From the NCBI RefSeq assembly GCF_900112065.1, contig NZ_FOKE01000003.1, forward strand, positions 330,018 through 394,017: a stretch of 64,000 nt of DNA, given 5' to 3'. The first letter of the stretch is position 1, and each line of letters opens with the position of its first letter. The stretch comes from Cohnella sp. OV330 (GTDB lineage: Bacteria > Bacillota > Bacilli > Paenibacillales > Paenibacillaceae). The translations under genes and the position numbers were made by a program. This document shows, one piece after another, positions 54,616 through 62,467 of the stretch. The notes beneath the pieces were generated by a model that did not search any database, was not told where the DNA came from, and worked only from the letters and a program-made list of their open reading frames with translations.

Positions 54616-54841
54616 CGGAGGTGGAATGATTTAATGAAGCTGCCACGTCTTATATGATAGCCTCATTAAGCTAGAGGGCAGCATTCCTATAATGCAGAAA
54701 TATCAGGTTTGAGAAATAAAAAGACTCCTTGGTAATATGTTTAAGGGTCCCGTAAGCTGGCGAGCGATCGGATCCCAAAACAAAACCAAGGAGACTACAA
54801 CATGAATTCTGTTTAGCGGGACTTCCTGCCTACTCTATTTC
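54616..54841. other. Non-coding stretch with inverted repeat
   Basis: GACTCCTTGG (54723-54732) and CCAAGGAGAC (54786-54795) form an inverted repeat enclosing GGGTCC ... GGATCCC. An AAGGAG plus ATG near 54802 opens only four codons. The layout resembles the end of a decayed insertion sequence, but no transposase is left. Confidence 0.35.
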
Positions 54842-55603
54842 TTAGACCTGCGCAGTCGGACGGATTACAATCTCATTCACGTCGATATCGTCCGGTTGCT
54901 CGATTGCGAATGCGATAGCGCGAGCAACTGCATTCGGCGGCATCGCCAACTCGTCCCGAATAGCGGTGAGACGGTCTCTTATCTCCTTATTCGTCACCCC
55001 CTCCGTGAAATTTGTTTGTACGATACCAGGCGATATGAGGGTTACGCGCAGTTGACTGCCAGCCTCTTGGCGGAGCCCTTCCGAGATCGCGCGAACCGCG
55101 AACTTCGTACCCGAATAGACAGATTGGTTCGGTACGGTTTTATGTCCTGCCGTAGAGGCGGTGTTGATAAAATGGCCAAAACCCTGATTGCGAAAAACAG
55201 GCAGCGCGGCGGCGATCCCGTATAGAACGCCCTTCATGTTAATATCGATCATTGCCTCCCAATCTTCAACACGCAATTCGTCAAGGGGTGAAATTGGCAT
55301 AACGCCAGCATTGCTGATGAATACATCAAGCTTGCCGTACCGTTCGCATGCCAACGTGACAAGATTGGACAAGTCTTCCCGCCGTCTCACGTCTGTGCTT
55401 ACATAAACGGCCTCGCCGCCTTGTTTGATAATGCGCTCCGCAAGTGCTTCAAGTCGTTCTGCCCCCCTTGCTCCAAGCACGATCTTCGCGCCTCGCTCGG
55501 CAAGCAGGAGTGCGGCTGCTTCGCCAATTCCGCTGCTTGCGCCGGTAATAACGACGACTTTGTCTTTGATTCCTGACATGATTACGTTTGCTTTCACGCT
55601 CAT
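54842..55603 (-). CDS. Short-chain dehydrogenase/reductase (SDR)
   Basis: 253 residues from ATG 55603, with AAGGAT 7 nt upstream. Classical SDR: NAD(P) motif TGASSGIGEAAA, NAG in ISNAGVMP, catalytic Ser in INTASTAG, and YxxxK in YSGTKFAV. The final motif ISPGIVQTNF is typical. Encoded divergently from an AraC-family regulator, a common pair in which the regulator activates the SDR. Substrate unknown. Confidence 0.9.
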   Translation of the reverse strand: MSVKANVIMSGIKDKVVVITGASSGIGEAAALLLAERGAKIVLGARGAERLEALAERIIKQGGEAVYVSTDVRRREDLSNLVTLACERYGKLDVFISNAGVMPISPLDELRVEDWEAMIDINMKGVLYGIAAALPVFRNQGFGHFINTASTAGHKTVPNQSVYSGTKFAVRAISEGLRQEAGSQLRVTLISPGIVQTNFTEGVTNKEIRDRLTAIRDELAMPPNAVARAIAFAIEQPDDIDVNEIVIRPTAQV

Positions 55604-55774
55604 CGCCAAATCCTTCTTTCATTCTAATAGTAGTCGCAACAGTTGTTGACCTTACCAGTAGAAGTATATAAAGGATCGATTCTTATCAAGTAGACGATTC
55701 TTACGCGTTCTTTGCCTAATCCTGTCTGTCTGGCTACAATGAGCTTAAGATATTTTAGAAAAGGATTCGTGATT

Positions 55775-56695
55775 ATGAACCAACCCTTTCCCGGGCTCGC
55801 CATTTCGGCTTATCAGCAAGAGCTGGCTCGGCTGATTCAACTTCATGCGCCATTTGACGGTACACATACGACAGCGATTGCCGAGCTTTGTTTCAGGCGG
55901 GCATCCCAAGAATCGGAGCCGACGCATACGGTCAACATGCCCTCTCTTTACGTGATCGCCCAAGGCTCTAAAGTCGCCACTTTGGGAGGGGAAAATGTCC
56001 GATATGATTCGGCTACCTATATGGTCGCCTCCGTTCATTTGCCCGTTATCGGTAAAATTACGCATGCATCGCCGCAGTTGCCCTATTTAAGTCTGCAGTT
56101 AACGCTGAGTCCGGATGTTCTTCTGGAAATCGTCAATAAGACCAGCCCGCAGAGAAGCAGGGAGACTGGAAGGGGGATTTTGGTGAGTGCGTCTTCACCT
56201 CTCTTGCTGGATGCCATTCTTCGTCTTATCCAGCTTTTAGATACGCCGAAGGATATCCCAATGCTTGCTCCGCTTTTTGTCCGCGAAATATTTTATCGGG
56301 TGCTGCAGGGCGAGCAGGGGGCGTTGCTCCGGCAGTTCGCGCTGGTCGGCAGCTATGCGCATGGCATATCCCAAGCGATCCATCTCATTAACCGAAATTT
56401 CGCAGAACCTCTTGTCATTCATGAATTAGCCAAAAGGGTTAGCATGAGCTCCACCTCTTTGCACAAGCATTTTAAAAGAGTAACGGCAATGAGTCCGTTG
56501 CAATATCAAAAGATCATTCGGTTGCAAACGGCACGACGCTTGCTACTCACGGAGAAGTTGGATGCAGCCACGGCAGGTTTTCGCGTCGGTTACGAAAGCC
56601 CCTCTCAGTTCAATCGGGAGTATGCACGCTTATTCGGACGTCCGCCAATAAGCGATGTCAATCATCTCCGCGATTCTATTTATGGTGGTCAATGA
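55775..56695 (+). CDS. AraC-family regulator (AraC_N type)
   Basis: 306 residues from ATG 55775 with AAAAGGA upstream. The N-terminal half matches the AraC_N ligand-binding domain (MPSLYVIAQGSKVATLGGEN, YDSATYMVASVHLPV); the C-terminal half has two helix-turn-helix units (VIHELAKRVSMSSTSLHKHFKRVT and AGFRVGYESPSQFNREYARLFG). Probably controls the divergent SDR gene 171 bp away. A long terminator hairpin follows. Confidence 0.9.
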   Translation: MNQPFPGLAISAYQQELARLIQLHAPFDGTHTTAIAELCFRRASQESEPTHTVNMPSLYVIAQGSKVATLGGENVRYDSATYMVASVHLPVIGKITHASPQLPYLSLQLTLSPDVLLEIVNKTSPQRSRETGRGILVSASSPLLLDAILRLIQLLDTPKDIPMLAPLFVREIFYRVLQGEQGALLRQFALVGSYAHGISQAIHLINRNFAEPLVIHELAKRVSMSSTSLHKHFKRVTAMSPLQYQKIIRLQTARRLLLTEKLDAATAGFRVGYESPSQFNREYARLFGRPPISDVNHLRDSIYGGQ

Positions 56696-56713
56696 TTTCA
56701 TAATCACTTTTAA

Positions 56714-56773
56714 TAGAAACAGCGACAGTCTAGGACTCATTTTCACGTCCATTTCTGTCGCTGTTCTATTTTT
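56714..56773 (+). terminator. Rho-independent terminator after the AraC gene
   Basis: AACAGCGACAG pairs with CTGTCGCTGTT around a 26-nt loop, followed by TATTTTT. Confidence 0.75.
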
Positions 56774-56898
56774 CTTCGTACATGCGCGCATGAGATAACA
56801 ATGACGACAAAATTCTCACTGCCAGCAATCCAAACTTCGGCGTCACGGAAGCAGCGAGCGGACCTGGCGGACGCTATTTTTGAGGATTGCGCGCATGA

Positions 56899-57045
56899 AG
56901 CGGACATTTCGGACCGAGGAGCCGTTATTTGTGAACAAAAGGGGCTTCTGGGTACCTGGAGCGACGAATAGCGGATCCTGAGTCCGTGGATGAGGAAGAG
57001 CGGGCGATTTCGGACAAATAGCGAATTCTGGGTCCGCTCAAGGTT
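56899..57045. repeat. Intergenic GGATCC-type palindromic repeats, 50-bp spacing
   Basis: GCGGATCCTGAGTCCG (56971) and GCGAATTCTGGGTCCG (57021) are 50 bp apart, both preceded by AATA. They have the same core as the cluster at 2886-3070. A related but weaker copy (GCGGACATTTCGGACC) lies near 56899. No gene is seen between 56774 and 57087. Confidence 0.55.
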
Positions 57046-57087
57046 TCGCAGCCCTCCTCGCTTACTCGCCCCCAACCCAGTTCTTTT

Positions 57088-57918
57088 TCAACCCTTAACC
57101 GCCCCTGCCGTCATGCCCGCGACGATCTTTTTATTGAAGAAAATAAACAGGACGAGCGGCGGGATGGAGATCAGGATGATGTCGGCGAAGAGCAGGTTCC
57201 ACGACGTGTTGTACAGGCTCGTGAAGTTATAGAGCGTGAGCTGGATCGTCGCGTTGCGCGCGCCGGGGAAGAAGTAGAGCGGGTTGACGAAGTCGTTGTA
57301 GATGCCGACGGCGGACAGGACGACCACGGTGGAGGTGACCGGCGCGAGGAGCGGGAAGATCATGCGGAAAAACAGCCGCAGGCTGCCGCACCCGTCCACG
57401 ATCGCGGCTTCGTCGATCTCGCGAGGGATGGTGGCCATGAAGCCTTTGTACAGGATCGTGGCGAACGAGATGCCGAGCGCGACCTCGATCAGCACGATGC
57501 CGCTCATCGTTTTGAACAGGTGGATGGAGTCGAGCACCCAAATCGTCGGCACGATGGCGGGCGGGATCATGAGGCCGGCGAGCACCAGGAAACTGATCGT
57601 GCCGGACCACCGGTCGGTCCTGCGCTGCATGACGTAGCCGGCCATGGCGCAGACGACGACGAGCACGGCGATCGACAGCATCGTGATTACGGCGCTGTTC
57701 AGGAAAGCACGCGTTACCATGCCGTCCTGTGCGGTGAGTACGGTCTTGTAGTTGTTGTAAATCTCGAACGCGCCAGGCCAGCGGATATCGAGCAACGAGG
57801 ATTCGGTGCGATTTTTAAAAGAGTTGATGATGACGAAGTAGAAGGGTACCCAGAAGACGACGACGGACAGCAGGAAGGCCAGCGCCTCGAGCGCGACGCG
57901 GCGGGCGGAGCGACTCAT
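57088..57918 (-). CDS. ABC sugar permease, MalG type (third importer)
   Basis: 276 residues with six spans, EAA loop near 168-190 (IDEAAIVDGCGSLRLFFRMI) and C-terminal GMTAGAVKG. Start overlaps the upstream permease stop by 4 bp. Last gene of the operon; no clear terminator follows. Confidence 0.93.
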   Translation of the reverse strand: MSRSARRVALEALAFLLSVVVFWVPFYFVIINSFKNRTESSLLDIRWPGAFEIYNNYKTVLTAQDGMVTRAFLNSAVITMLSIAVLVVVCAMAGYVMQRRTDRWSGTISFLVLAGLMIPPAIVPTIWVLDSIHLFKTMSGIVLIEVALGISFATILYKGFMATIPREIDEAAIVDGCGSLRLFFRMIFPLLAPVTSTVVVLSAVGIYNDFVNPLYFFPGARNATIQLTLYNFTSLYNTSWNLLFADIILISIPPLVLFIFFNKKIVAGMTAGAVKG

Positions 57919-58781
57919 AGGTCCACCTCTCTCTTGTTGAGAAATTTAAACAGCGGAAACGCCAGCAGCGAGACGCCGATGAACAGGATGACGTTGCCCG
58001 CGGTCGCGAGGCCGTAGAAGCCGCCTTGGTACTGCTTGTAGATGATGGAGGCGATCAGGTCGGTGCTGAAGCCGGGGCCGCCCTTGGTCATTGCCCATAC
58101 GAGGTCGAACGAGCGCAGTCCGCCGATGAAGGCGAGGATGATGACGGAGTTCATCGCGGGCGCGGTCAGCGGAATCGTGATATAGCGGAACTTGGAAAAG
58201 GAAGTGCCCCCGTCGATCTGCAGCGCCTCGTAGTACTCTTCGGGAATCGACATGATGCCCGCGATAAAGATAACCGTCGCCATGCCGACGCCTTTCCACA
58301 CGTCCACCAGCGCGACGGACAGCAAGGCAATGCTTGTGTCGCCCAGCCAGTCCGGACCCGCGATGCCGACCGCCGACAGGCTGCGGTTGATCAGCCCCTG
58401 CGTCGGATGCATCATGCTGCTGAAGGCGATGCCGACGGCGATCGTCGAGAGCAGGGTGGGGAAGAAGACGACCGACCGCAGATAGCTTTTGACCCGCAGC
58501 GACGAGGTCAGCGCCACGCCGAGCAGCAGGCCGAAGACGACCTTGAGCGCGCAGGTGACGACGGCGTATATGAGCGTATTGCGGAAGCCGATATTGAGCG
58601 ACGATTCGGAAAAGAAGGTCGCGTAATTGTCGAAGCCGATGAATTCCCAATCGACCAGGTCCCAGCGCGTCATGCTGAAGAAAAAAGACATGAGCGTCGG
58701 CAGCAGGAAAAAGATGAAGTAGACGATGCCGGCGGGCAGCAGGAAAGCGTAGGAATAAAATCGCCTGGATGCTTTGGTCAT
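57915..58781 (-). CDS. ABC sugar permease, MalF type (third importer)
   Basis: 288 residues, six spans, EAA loop YEALQIDGGTSFSKFRYITI near residue 190. It forms the channel with the protein encoded at 57088 and lies downstream of the binding-protein gene after a perfect hairpin. As in the other importers, no ATPase is linked. Confidence 0.93.
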   Translation of the reverse strand: MTKASRRFYSYAFLLPAGIVYFIFFLLPTLMSFFFSMTRWDLVDWEFIGFDNYATFFSESSLNIGFRNTLIYAVVTCALKVVFGLLLGVALTSSLRVKSYLRSVVFFPTLLSTIAVGIAFSSMMHPTQGLINRSLSAVGIAGPDWLGDTSIALLSVALVDVWKGVGMATVIFIAGIMSIPEEYYEALQIDGGTSFSKFRYITIPLTAPAMNSVIILAFIGGLRSFDLVWAMTKGGPGFSTDLIASIIYKQYQGGFYGLATAGNVILFIGVSLLAFPLFKFLNKREVDL

Positions 58782-58808
58782 TCTCTCTCGCTCCTATCCG
58801 ATTCATAA

Positions 58809-58839
58809 ATCGGCCCTGCGATATCGCCGCAGGGCCGAT
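58809..58839 (-). other. Intercistronic hairpin, third importer operon
   Basis: ATCGGCCCTGCG (58809-58820) and CGCAGGGCCGAT (58828-58839) are exact reverse complements around a 7-nt loop, between the binding-protein and permease genes. There is no T-run. Confidence 0.8.
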
Positions 58840-58899
58840 CGATGGGGTGCTTGCTTGCGAGCCGCTTATGAGTCTATTTAGGGGCTGCTTACGCTTTGC

Positions 58900-60324
58900 T
58901 TACCAGCCTGCCAGTCCGAGCTGCTTGGCTTGCTTCTCGACGTCTTTGTCGTACGCCTTCGCGCTGTCTTCGGGCGACTTCATGCCGGAGCCGGCTTCGA
59001 CCGTGATCTGCGGCAGGTTCGGGCCTTTGAGCGGCGACAGGAACTCGAGCGCAGGCGCGTTGTTGTTGCTGTCGAAGTAAGGCAGCATATCCTTGACGCC
59101 GCCGTATGCGTCGTCTGGGAGCGCGGCGCCTTTGATGACATAAGGGCCTTCCGGCTTCGCCTTCGCGGCCATGAGCGCCATCGCCTCCGGCGTGTCGAAG
59201 AAGGCGAGCCACTTTTTGGCGGCTTCCACGTTTTTGCCGTCCTTGTAGATCGAGATGGCGGCCGGCATCCACACGGTCAGGCCGTTGCTGTCCGCGCTGT
59301 CGCCGGGCTGGGCGAAGACGCCGATGTCGTCGATCTTGTCGGGATACGTGGCGAAAATGTTGGAGAGCGCGAACGTCAGCATCGGATACTGGACGCCGGT
59401 GCCGTCGACGAGCATCTTGAGCGCCTGGTCGTAGGTGGTAGACAGATAGTCCTTATTCAAGTAAGGCTTCATCTCGGCCAGCTTTTCGAAGCTGCGCAGC
59501 GCGGCCGGCGTCGTAGCGAACTTGGCCGTGCCTGCCGTGAAGTCGTCGGCAAAGGTCGGCGCGGCCGCCTGCACGTTGAATTGGTCGGCCAACAGAATGA
59601 GCTGCGACGTCCAGCTGTCTTTGTAGGAGCCGATGACGGCCGTTTTGCCCGCGGCTTTGATCTTCTCGTTGTTCGCTTTGAGCTCGTCCCAGGTTTTCGG
59701 TACGGACAATCCCAGCTCGGCGTACACCTTCTTGTTGTACAGCCAGGCGCCCGCTTGGGAGGAGCCGCTCGGTCCCGCGTATACGCGGCCGTTCACGCTG
59801 ACCGTCGGCTTGAAGGAATCGACCACGTTGTCCATGAAAGGCTCGTCCGTGAGGTCGAGGAAGTATTTTTCCGGTTGGAGGGACTTGAAGAGCGAGCCTG
59901 CATTGTAAAAGTTGAGGTCGTCCATCTCGCCGGTCGCGAGCTTCGTCTTGACGAGGTTGTCGCCTTCGCCGCCGCCGGGGCGCAGGTCGAACTCGGTTTT
60001 GATGTTATAGCGCTTCTCGATCTCGTCGGTGATCGCCTTGATGCCTTCAGTCGATGTCTGGTTGTCGATGAGCAGCTTGAGCGTCACCGGCTTTTCGTAG
60101 CGCTCGCTCTCCGTGCTTGCCGAAGGGCTGGCCGCCGCGGACGAGGCCGGAGCTGAAGCGGATGCAGAGGCGGTTGCGGAAGGTTCGGCTGCGGAAGGTT
60201 CGGCTGCGGATGGGCTCGCCGAGGCGGCGCCGTTATTGTTGTTGCTGCCGCATGCGGACAGCATCGCGGCGGTCAGCAGAGTGCCGGACAGCACCGCGAG
60301 CGATTTCTTTTGAGTCTTGAGCAT
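58900..60324 (-). CDS. ABC sugar transporter, solute-binding lipoprotein (third importer)
   Basis: 474 residues. The start is the ATG at 60324, preceded by AAAGGAGG; the frame stays open for 510 bp further upstream but that part is promoter and repeat DNA. Lipobox MLSAC (Cys25), then a Ser/Ala/Glu/Pro linker with three EPSA-type repeats, then a family 1 binding domain (GAWLYNKKVYAELGLSVPKTWDEL). First gene of the operon binding protein, permease, permease. Its promoter carries the shared two-box element. Confidence 0.92.
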   Translation of the reverse strand: MLKTQKKSLAVLSGTLLTAAMLSACGSNNNNGAASASPSAAEPSAAEPSATASASASAPASSAAASPSASTESERYEKPVTLKLLIDNQTSTEGIKAITDEIEKRYNIKTEFDLRPGGGEGDNLVKTKLATGEMDDLNFYNAGSLFKSLQPEKYFLDLTDEPFMDNVVDSFKPTVSVNGRVYAGPSGSSQAGAWLYNKKVYAELGLSVPKTWDELKANNEKIKAAGKTAVIGSYKDSWTSQLILLADQFNVQAAAPTFADDFTAGTAKFATTPAALRSFEKLAEMKPYLNKDYLSTTYDQALKMLVDGTGVQYPMLTFALSNIFATYPDKIDDIGVFAQPGDSADSNGLTVWMPAAISIYKDGKNVEAAKKWLAFFDTPEAMALMAAKAKPEGPYVIKGAALPDDAYGGVKDMLPYFDSNNNAPALEFLSPLKGPNLPQITVEAGSGMKSPEDSAKAYDKDVEKQAKQLGLAGW

Positions 60325-60428
60325 GTGAAAGGATCCTCCTTTATTTTCTTCGCCCGCCGGCAGCTCGCCGGTCGGGGAAGCCCCCGTGGCATTTGGCGTC
60401 TTCGGGACCGTGTCGCCCCGTGCTTCAA

Positions 60429-60495
60429 AGTGTAAGGGGTTGCACGCCGGCAGGTAAGCGTCCCATTTTTTGGCCGGCCGTCTGATTTTTTTAGG
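60429..60495 (-). promoter_or_regulatory. Two-box promoter of the third importer operon
   Basis: On the reverse strand TTACCT (-35, 60452-60457) and TACACT (-10, 60429-60434) are 17 bp apart. Just upstream of the -35 is CCAAAAAATGGGACGC, and about 20 bp further is CTAAAAAAATCAGAC. The register is the same as at 3137 and 8869. Confidence 0.65.
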
Positions 60496-60532
60496 AGGCG
60501 CGTACAGCAGGGGCCAGCCGGTTGTTTCTTCG

Positions 60533-60705
60533 CTGCAGCCGCGGAAATCGCGCTTACGGCAGCGGGCAGGCACGAATCTGGTTCTGCAGCCGCACATTCC
60601 GCGCTTACAGCGCACGCCTCCGCTGCAACCGCGGAAATATCGCTTACAGCGGGGGTCAAGCACCTTTCTCGCCCTGCAACCGCACATTCCGCGCATACAT
60701 CGCTG
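60533..60705. repeat. Two pairs of 51-bp-spaced intergenic repeats
   Basis: CTGCAGCCGC at 60533 and 60584 are 51 bp apart, and CTGCAACCGC at 60623 and 60674 are again 51 bp apart. Copies alternate between CCGCGGAAAT and CCGCACATTCC continuations, each followed by CGCTTACA or CGCATACA. They lie between the two divergent promoters. Confidence 0.7.
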
Positions 60706-60773
60706 TGCCGCCTCTGCCGAACAAACCAGTTTTCTCTCTTTATAGGCCCTTGTACTACACATTCCTCGCGTAC

Positions 60774-60839
60774 CTAAAAAATCAGCAGGTCCAGCCAAAA
60801 AATGGGGCGATTGCCGCACCAGTTGGAAGCGCATACAGT
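60774..60839 (+). promoter_or_regulatory. Two-box promoter of the GH128-like operon
   Basis: TTGCCG (60811-60816) and TACAGT (60834-60839) are 17 bp apart. They are preceded by CCTAAAAAATCAGCAGG and then CCAAAAAATGGGGCGA next to the -35. The boxes match the divergent promoter at 60429, so both operons are probably switched on together. Confidence 0.65.
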
Positions 60840-60881
60840 TAGGCTTGCAGGCAAAGAACGATCACTGAGGAGGAATCACTC

Positions 60882-62438
60882 GTGAGAATCGGTTCTAAAC
60901 ATGGCCTTTCGGCTTCACTATGGGCACTGCTCGTCGCATTGCTGGCTTGGAACGCCTGGCCCTCGGGCGCGCTCGCCGCGGACACGCAGGCGCCGACCGC
61001 GCCGGCAACGCTGACGGCGACCGCCGCGTCCGGCTCCCAGATCAACCTCGCCTGGTCCGCGTCGTCGGATAATGTTGGCGTCACCGGCTACGACGTGTAC
61101 CGCTACGGCACGAAAATCGCGAGCACGACGTCGACCTCGTACAGCAACGCGTCGCTGACGGCATCCACTTCGTACAGCTACGCGATTCGTGCAAAGGATG
61201 CGGCGGGCAACGTCTCGGCGTTCAGCCCGACGGCCGCCGCCGTCACGTCGCCCGTCCCCGCCGGCGCGACGGTCAAGAAGGGCGTCGGCTCTTCCAAGTA
61301 CCTGGCCAGCGGCCAGACGCAGTCCGACTTCGCGAAGCTGACCAACCTCGGCGTCGGATGGACGTACAACTGGTCGATCGATTACCCGGGTACGAACGGC
61401 ACGTCGATCGAGTACGTGCCGCAGATCTGGGGGCCTGGCGCGGTCACGTCGGCCACGCTCTCCACGATCGCCCAGGGCAAGGCCGCCGGCAAGTTCAAGG
61501 CGCTGCTCGCTTTCAACGAGCCGGATCTATACGAGCAGGCGAACATGTCGGTCGAGTCCGCCGTGGCGCTCTGGCCGACGCTGATGAACGCGGGCCTCCG
61601 CCTCGGCAGTCCCGCGGTCGCCATGTCCGCCGAGACCTATGCGTACGGGCAGACCTGGCTTGAGAATTTCATGAGCCAGACCGCGGCGAACGGCTACCAT
61701 GTCGACTTTATCGCGGTGCACTACTATCCGGACTTCATGCATCCGAACGCGGCCGAAAATCTGCGCATTTCGCTCACGAACCTCTTCAACCTGTATCACA
61801 AGCCGATCTGGATCACCGAACTCGGCGCGATAAACGCCGGCCAGCTGTCCGCGGCCCCGACGGCGGCGGGCGCCCAGAAGTTCATGACCGAAGCGGTCGC
61901 GATGCTGGAAGGCCTGCCGTTCGTGGAGCGCTACGCCTGGTTCGACGACAACTGCTCGAACGACGCCGGCTGCGCCTACACGACGCTGTACGACGCGAGC
62001 AACAATCTGACCGCGATCGGCACGACTTACAAGGCGCTGCCCAAGACGCCGCTTTTCCGTTTCGGCTGGACGGCGACCGCCAGCCCCGCAGGCATCGAAC
62101 CGACGTCCAACATGTTCGACAACAATCCGGCGACGCGCTGGACGACCGGGCAGGCGCAGTCATCGGGCCAGTATTTCACAGTGGATATGACGGGTTCTCG
62201 CACTTTCAGCCGGATTGTCCTGGACGCGAACGGCAGCGGCGACTACGCGCGAGGTTATCAGGTGTTCGTCTCCAGCAACGGCACGAGCTGGGGCAGCGCC
62301 ATCGCCAGCGGCACGGGCACGGGATCGGCGATTACGATCGACTTTGCGCCCGTGACCGCCCGGTATATCAAGGTCGTGCAGACCGGCACTGCGCCGTCGA
62401 ATTACTGGTCCGTTCACGAGTTCAATGCTTATAGCTAA
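60882..62438 (+). CDS. Secreted GH128-like beta-1,3-glucanase with Fn3 and discoidin domains
   Basis: 518 residues, GTG start with GAGGAGG. Signal peptide ends near LAA (about 32-33); fibronectin type III domain about 36-122; catalytic TIM barrel about 132-375 of the GH128/Asl1 type, with GVGWTYNWSID, putative acid/base Glu213 (LLAFNEPD) and nucleophile Glu313 (IWITELGAI); C-terminal F5/8 type C domain about 385-518. GH128 enzymes cleave beta-1,3-glucan. It diverges from the third importer operon, whose substrate it may generate, and is followed after 29 bp by another secreted protein. Confidence 0.87.
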   Translation: MRIGSKHGLSASLWALLVALLAWNAWPSGALAADTQAPTAPATLTATAASGSQINLAWSASSDNVGVTGYDVYRYGTKIASTTSTSYSNASLTASTSYSYAIRAKDAAGNVSAFSPTAAAVTSPVPAGATVKKGVGSSKYLASGQTQSDFAKLTNLGVGWTYNWSIDYPGTNGTSIEYVPQIWGPGAVTSATLSTIAQGKAAGKFKALLAFNEPDLYEQANMSVESAVALWPTLMNAGLRLGSPAVAMSAETYAYGQTWLENFMSQTAANGYHVDFIAVHYYPDFMHPNAAENLRISLTNLFNLYHKPIWITELGAINAGQLSAAPTAAGAQKFMTEAVAMLEGLPFVERYAWFDDNCSNDAGCAYTTLYDASNNLTAIGTTYKALPKTPLFRFGWTATASPAGIEPTSNMFDNNPATRWTTGQAQSSGQYFTVDMTGSRTFSRIVLDANGSGDYARGYQVFVSSNGTSWGSAIASGTGTGSAITIDFAPVTARYIKVVQTGTAPSNYWSVHEFNAYS

Positions 62439-62467
62439 AACGAACGGCGGAAAAAGGGAGAGTCCAG

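Noticed and set aside
60325..60834. 170-residue N-terminal extension of the third binding protein
   Set aside because: It covers the promoter, the two-box element and the repeats; the ribosome site and lipoprotein signal start at 60324.
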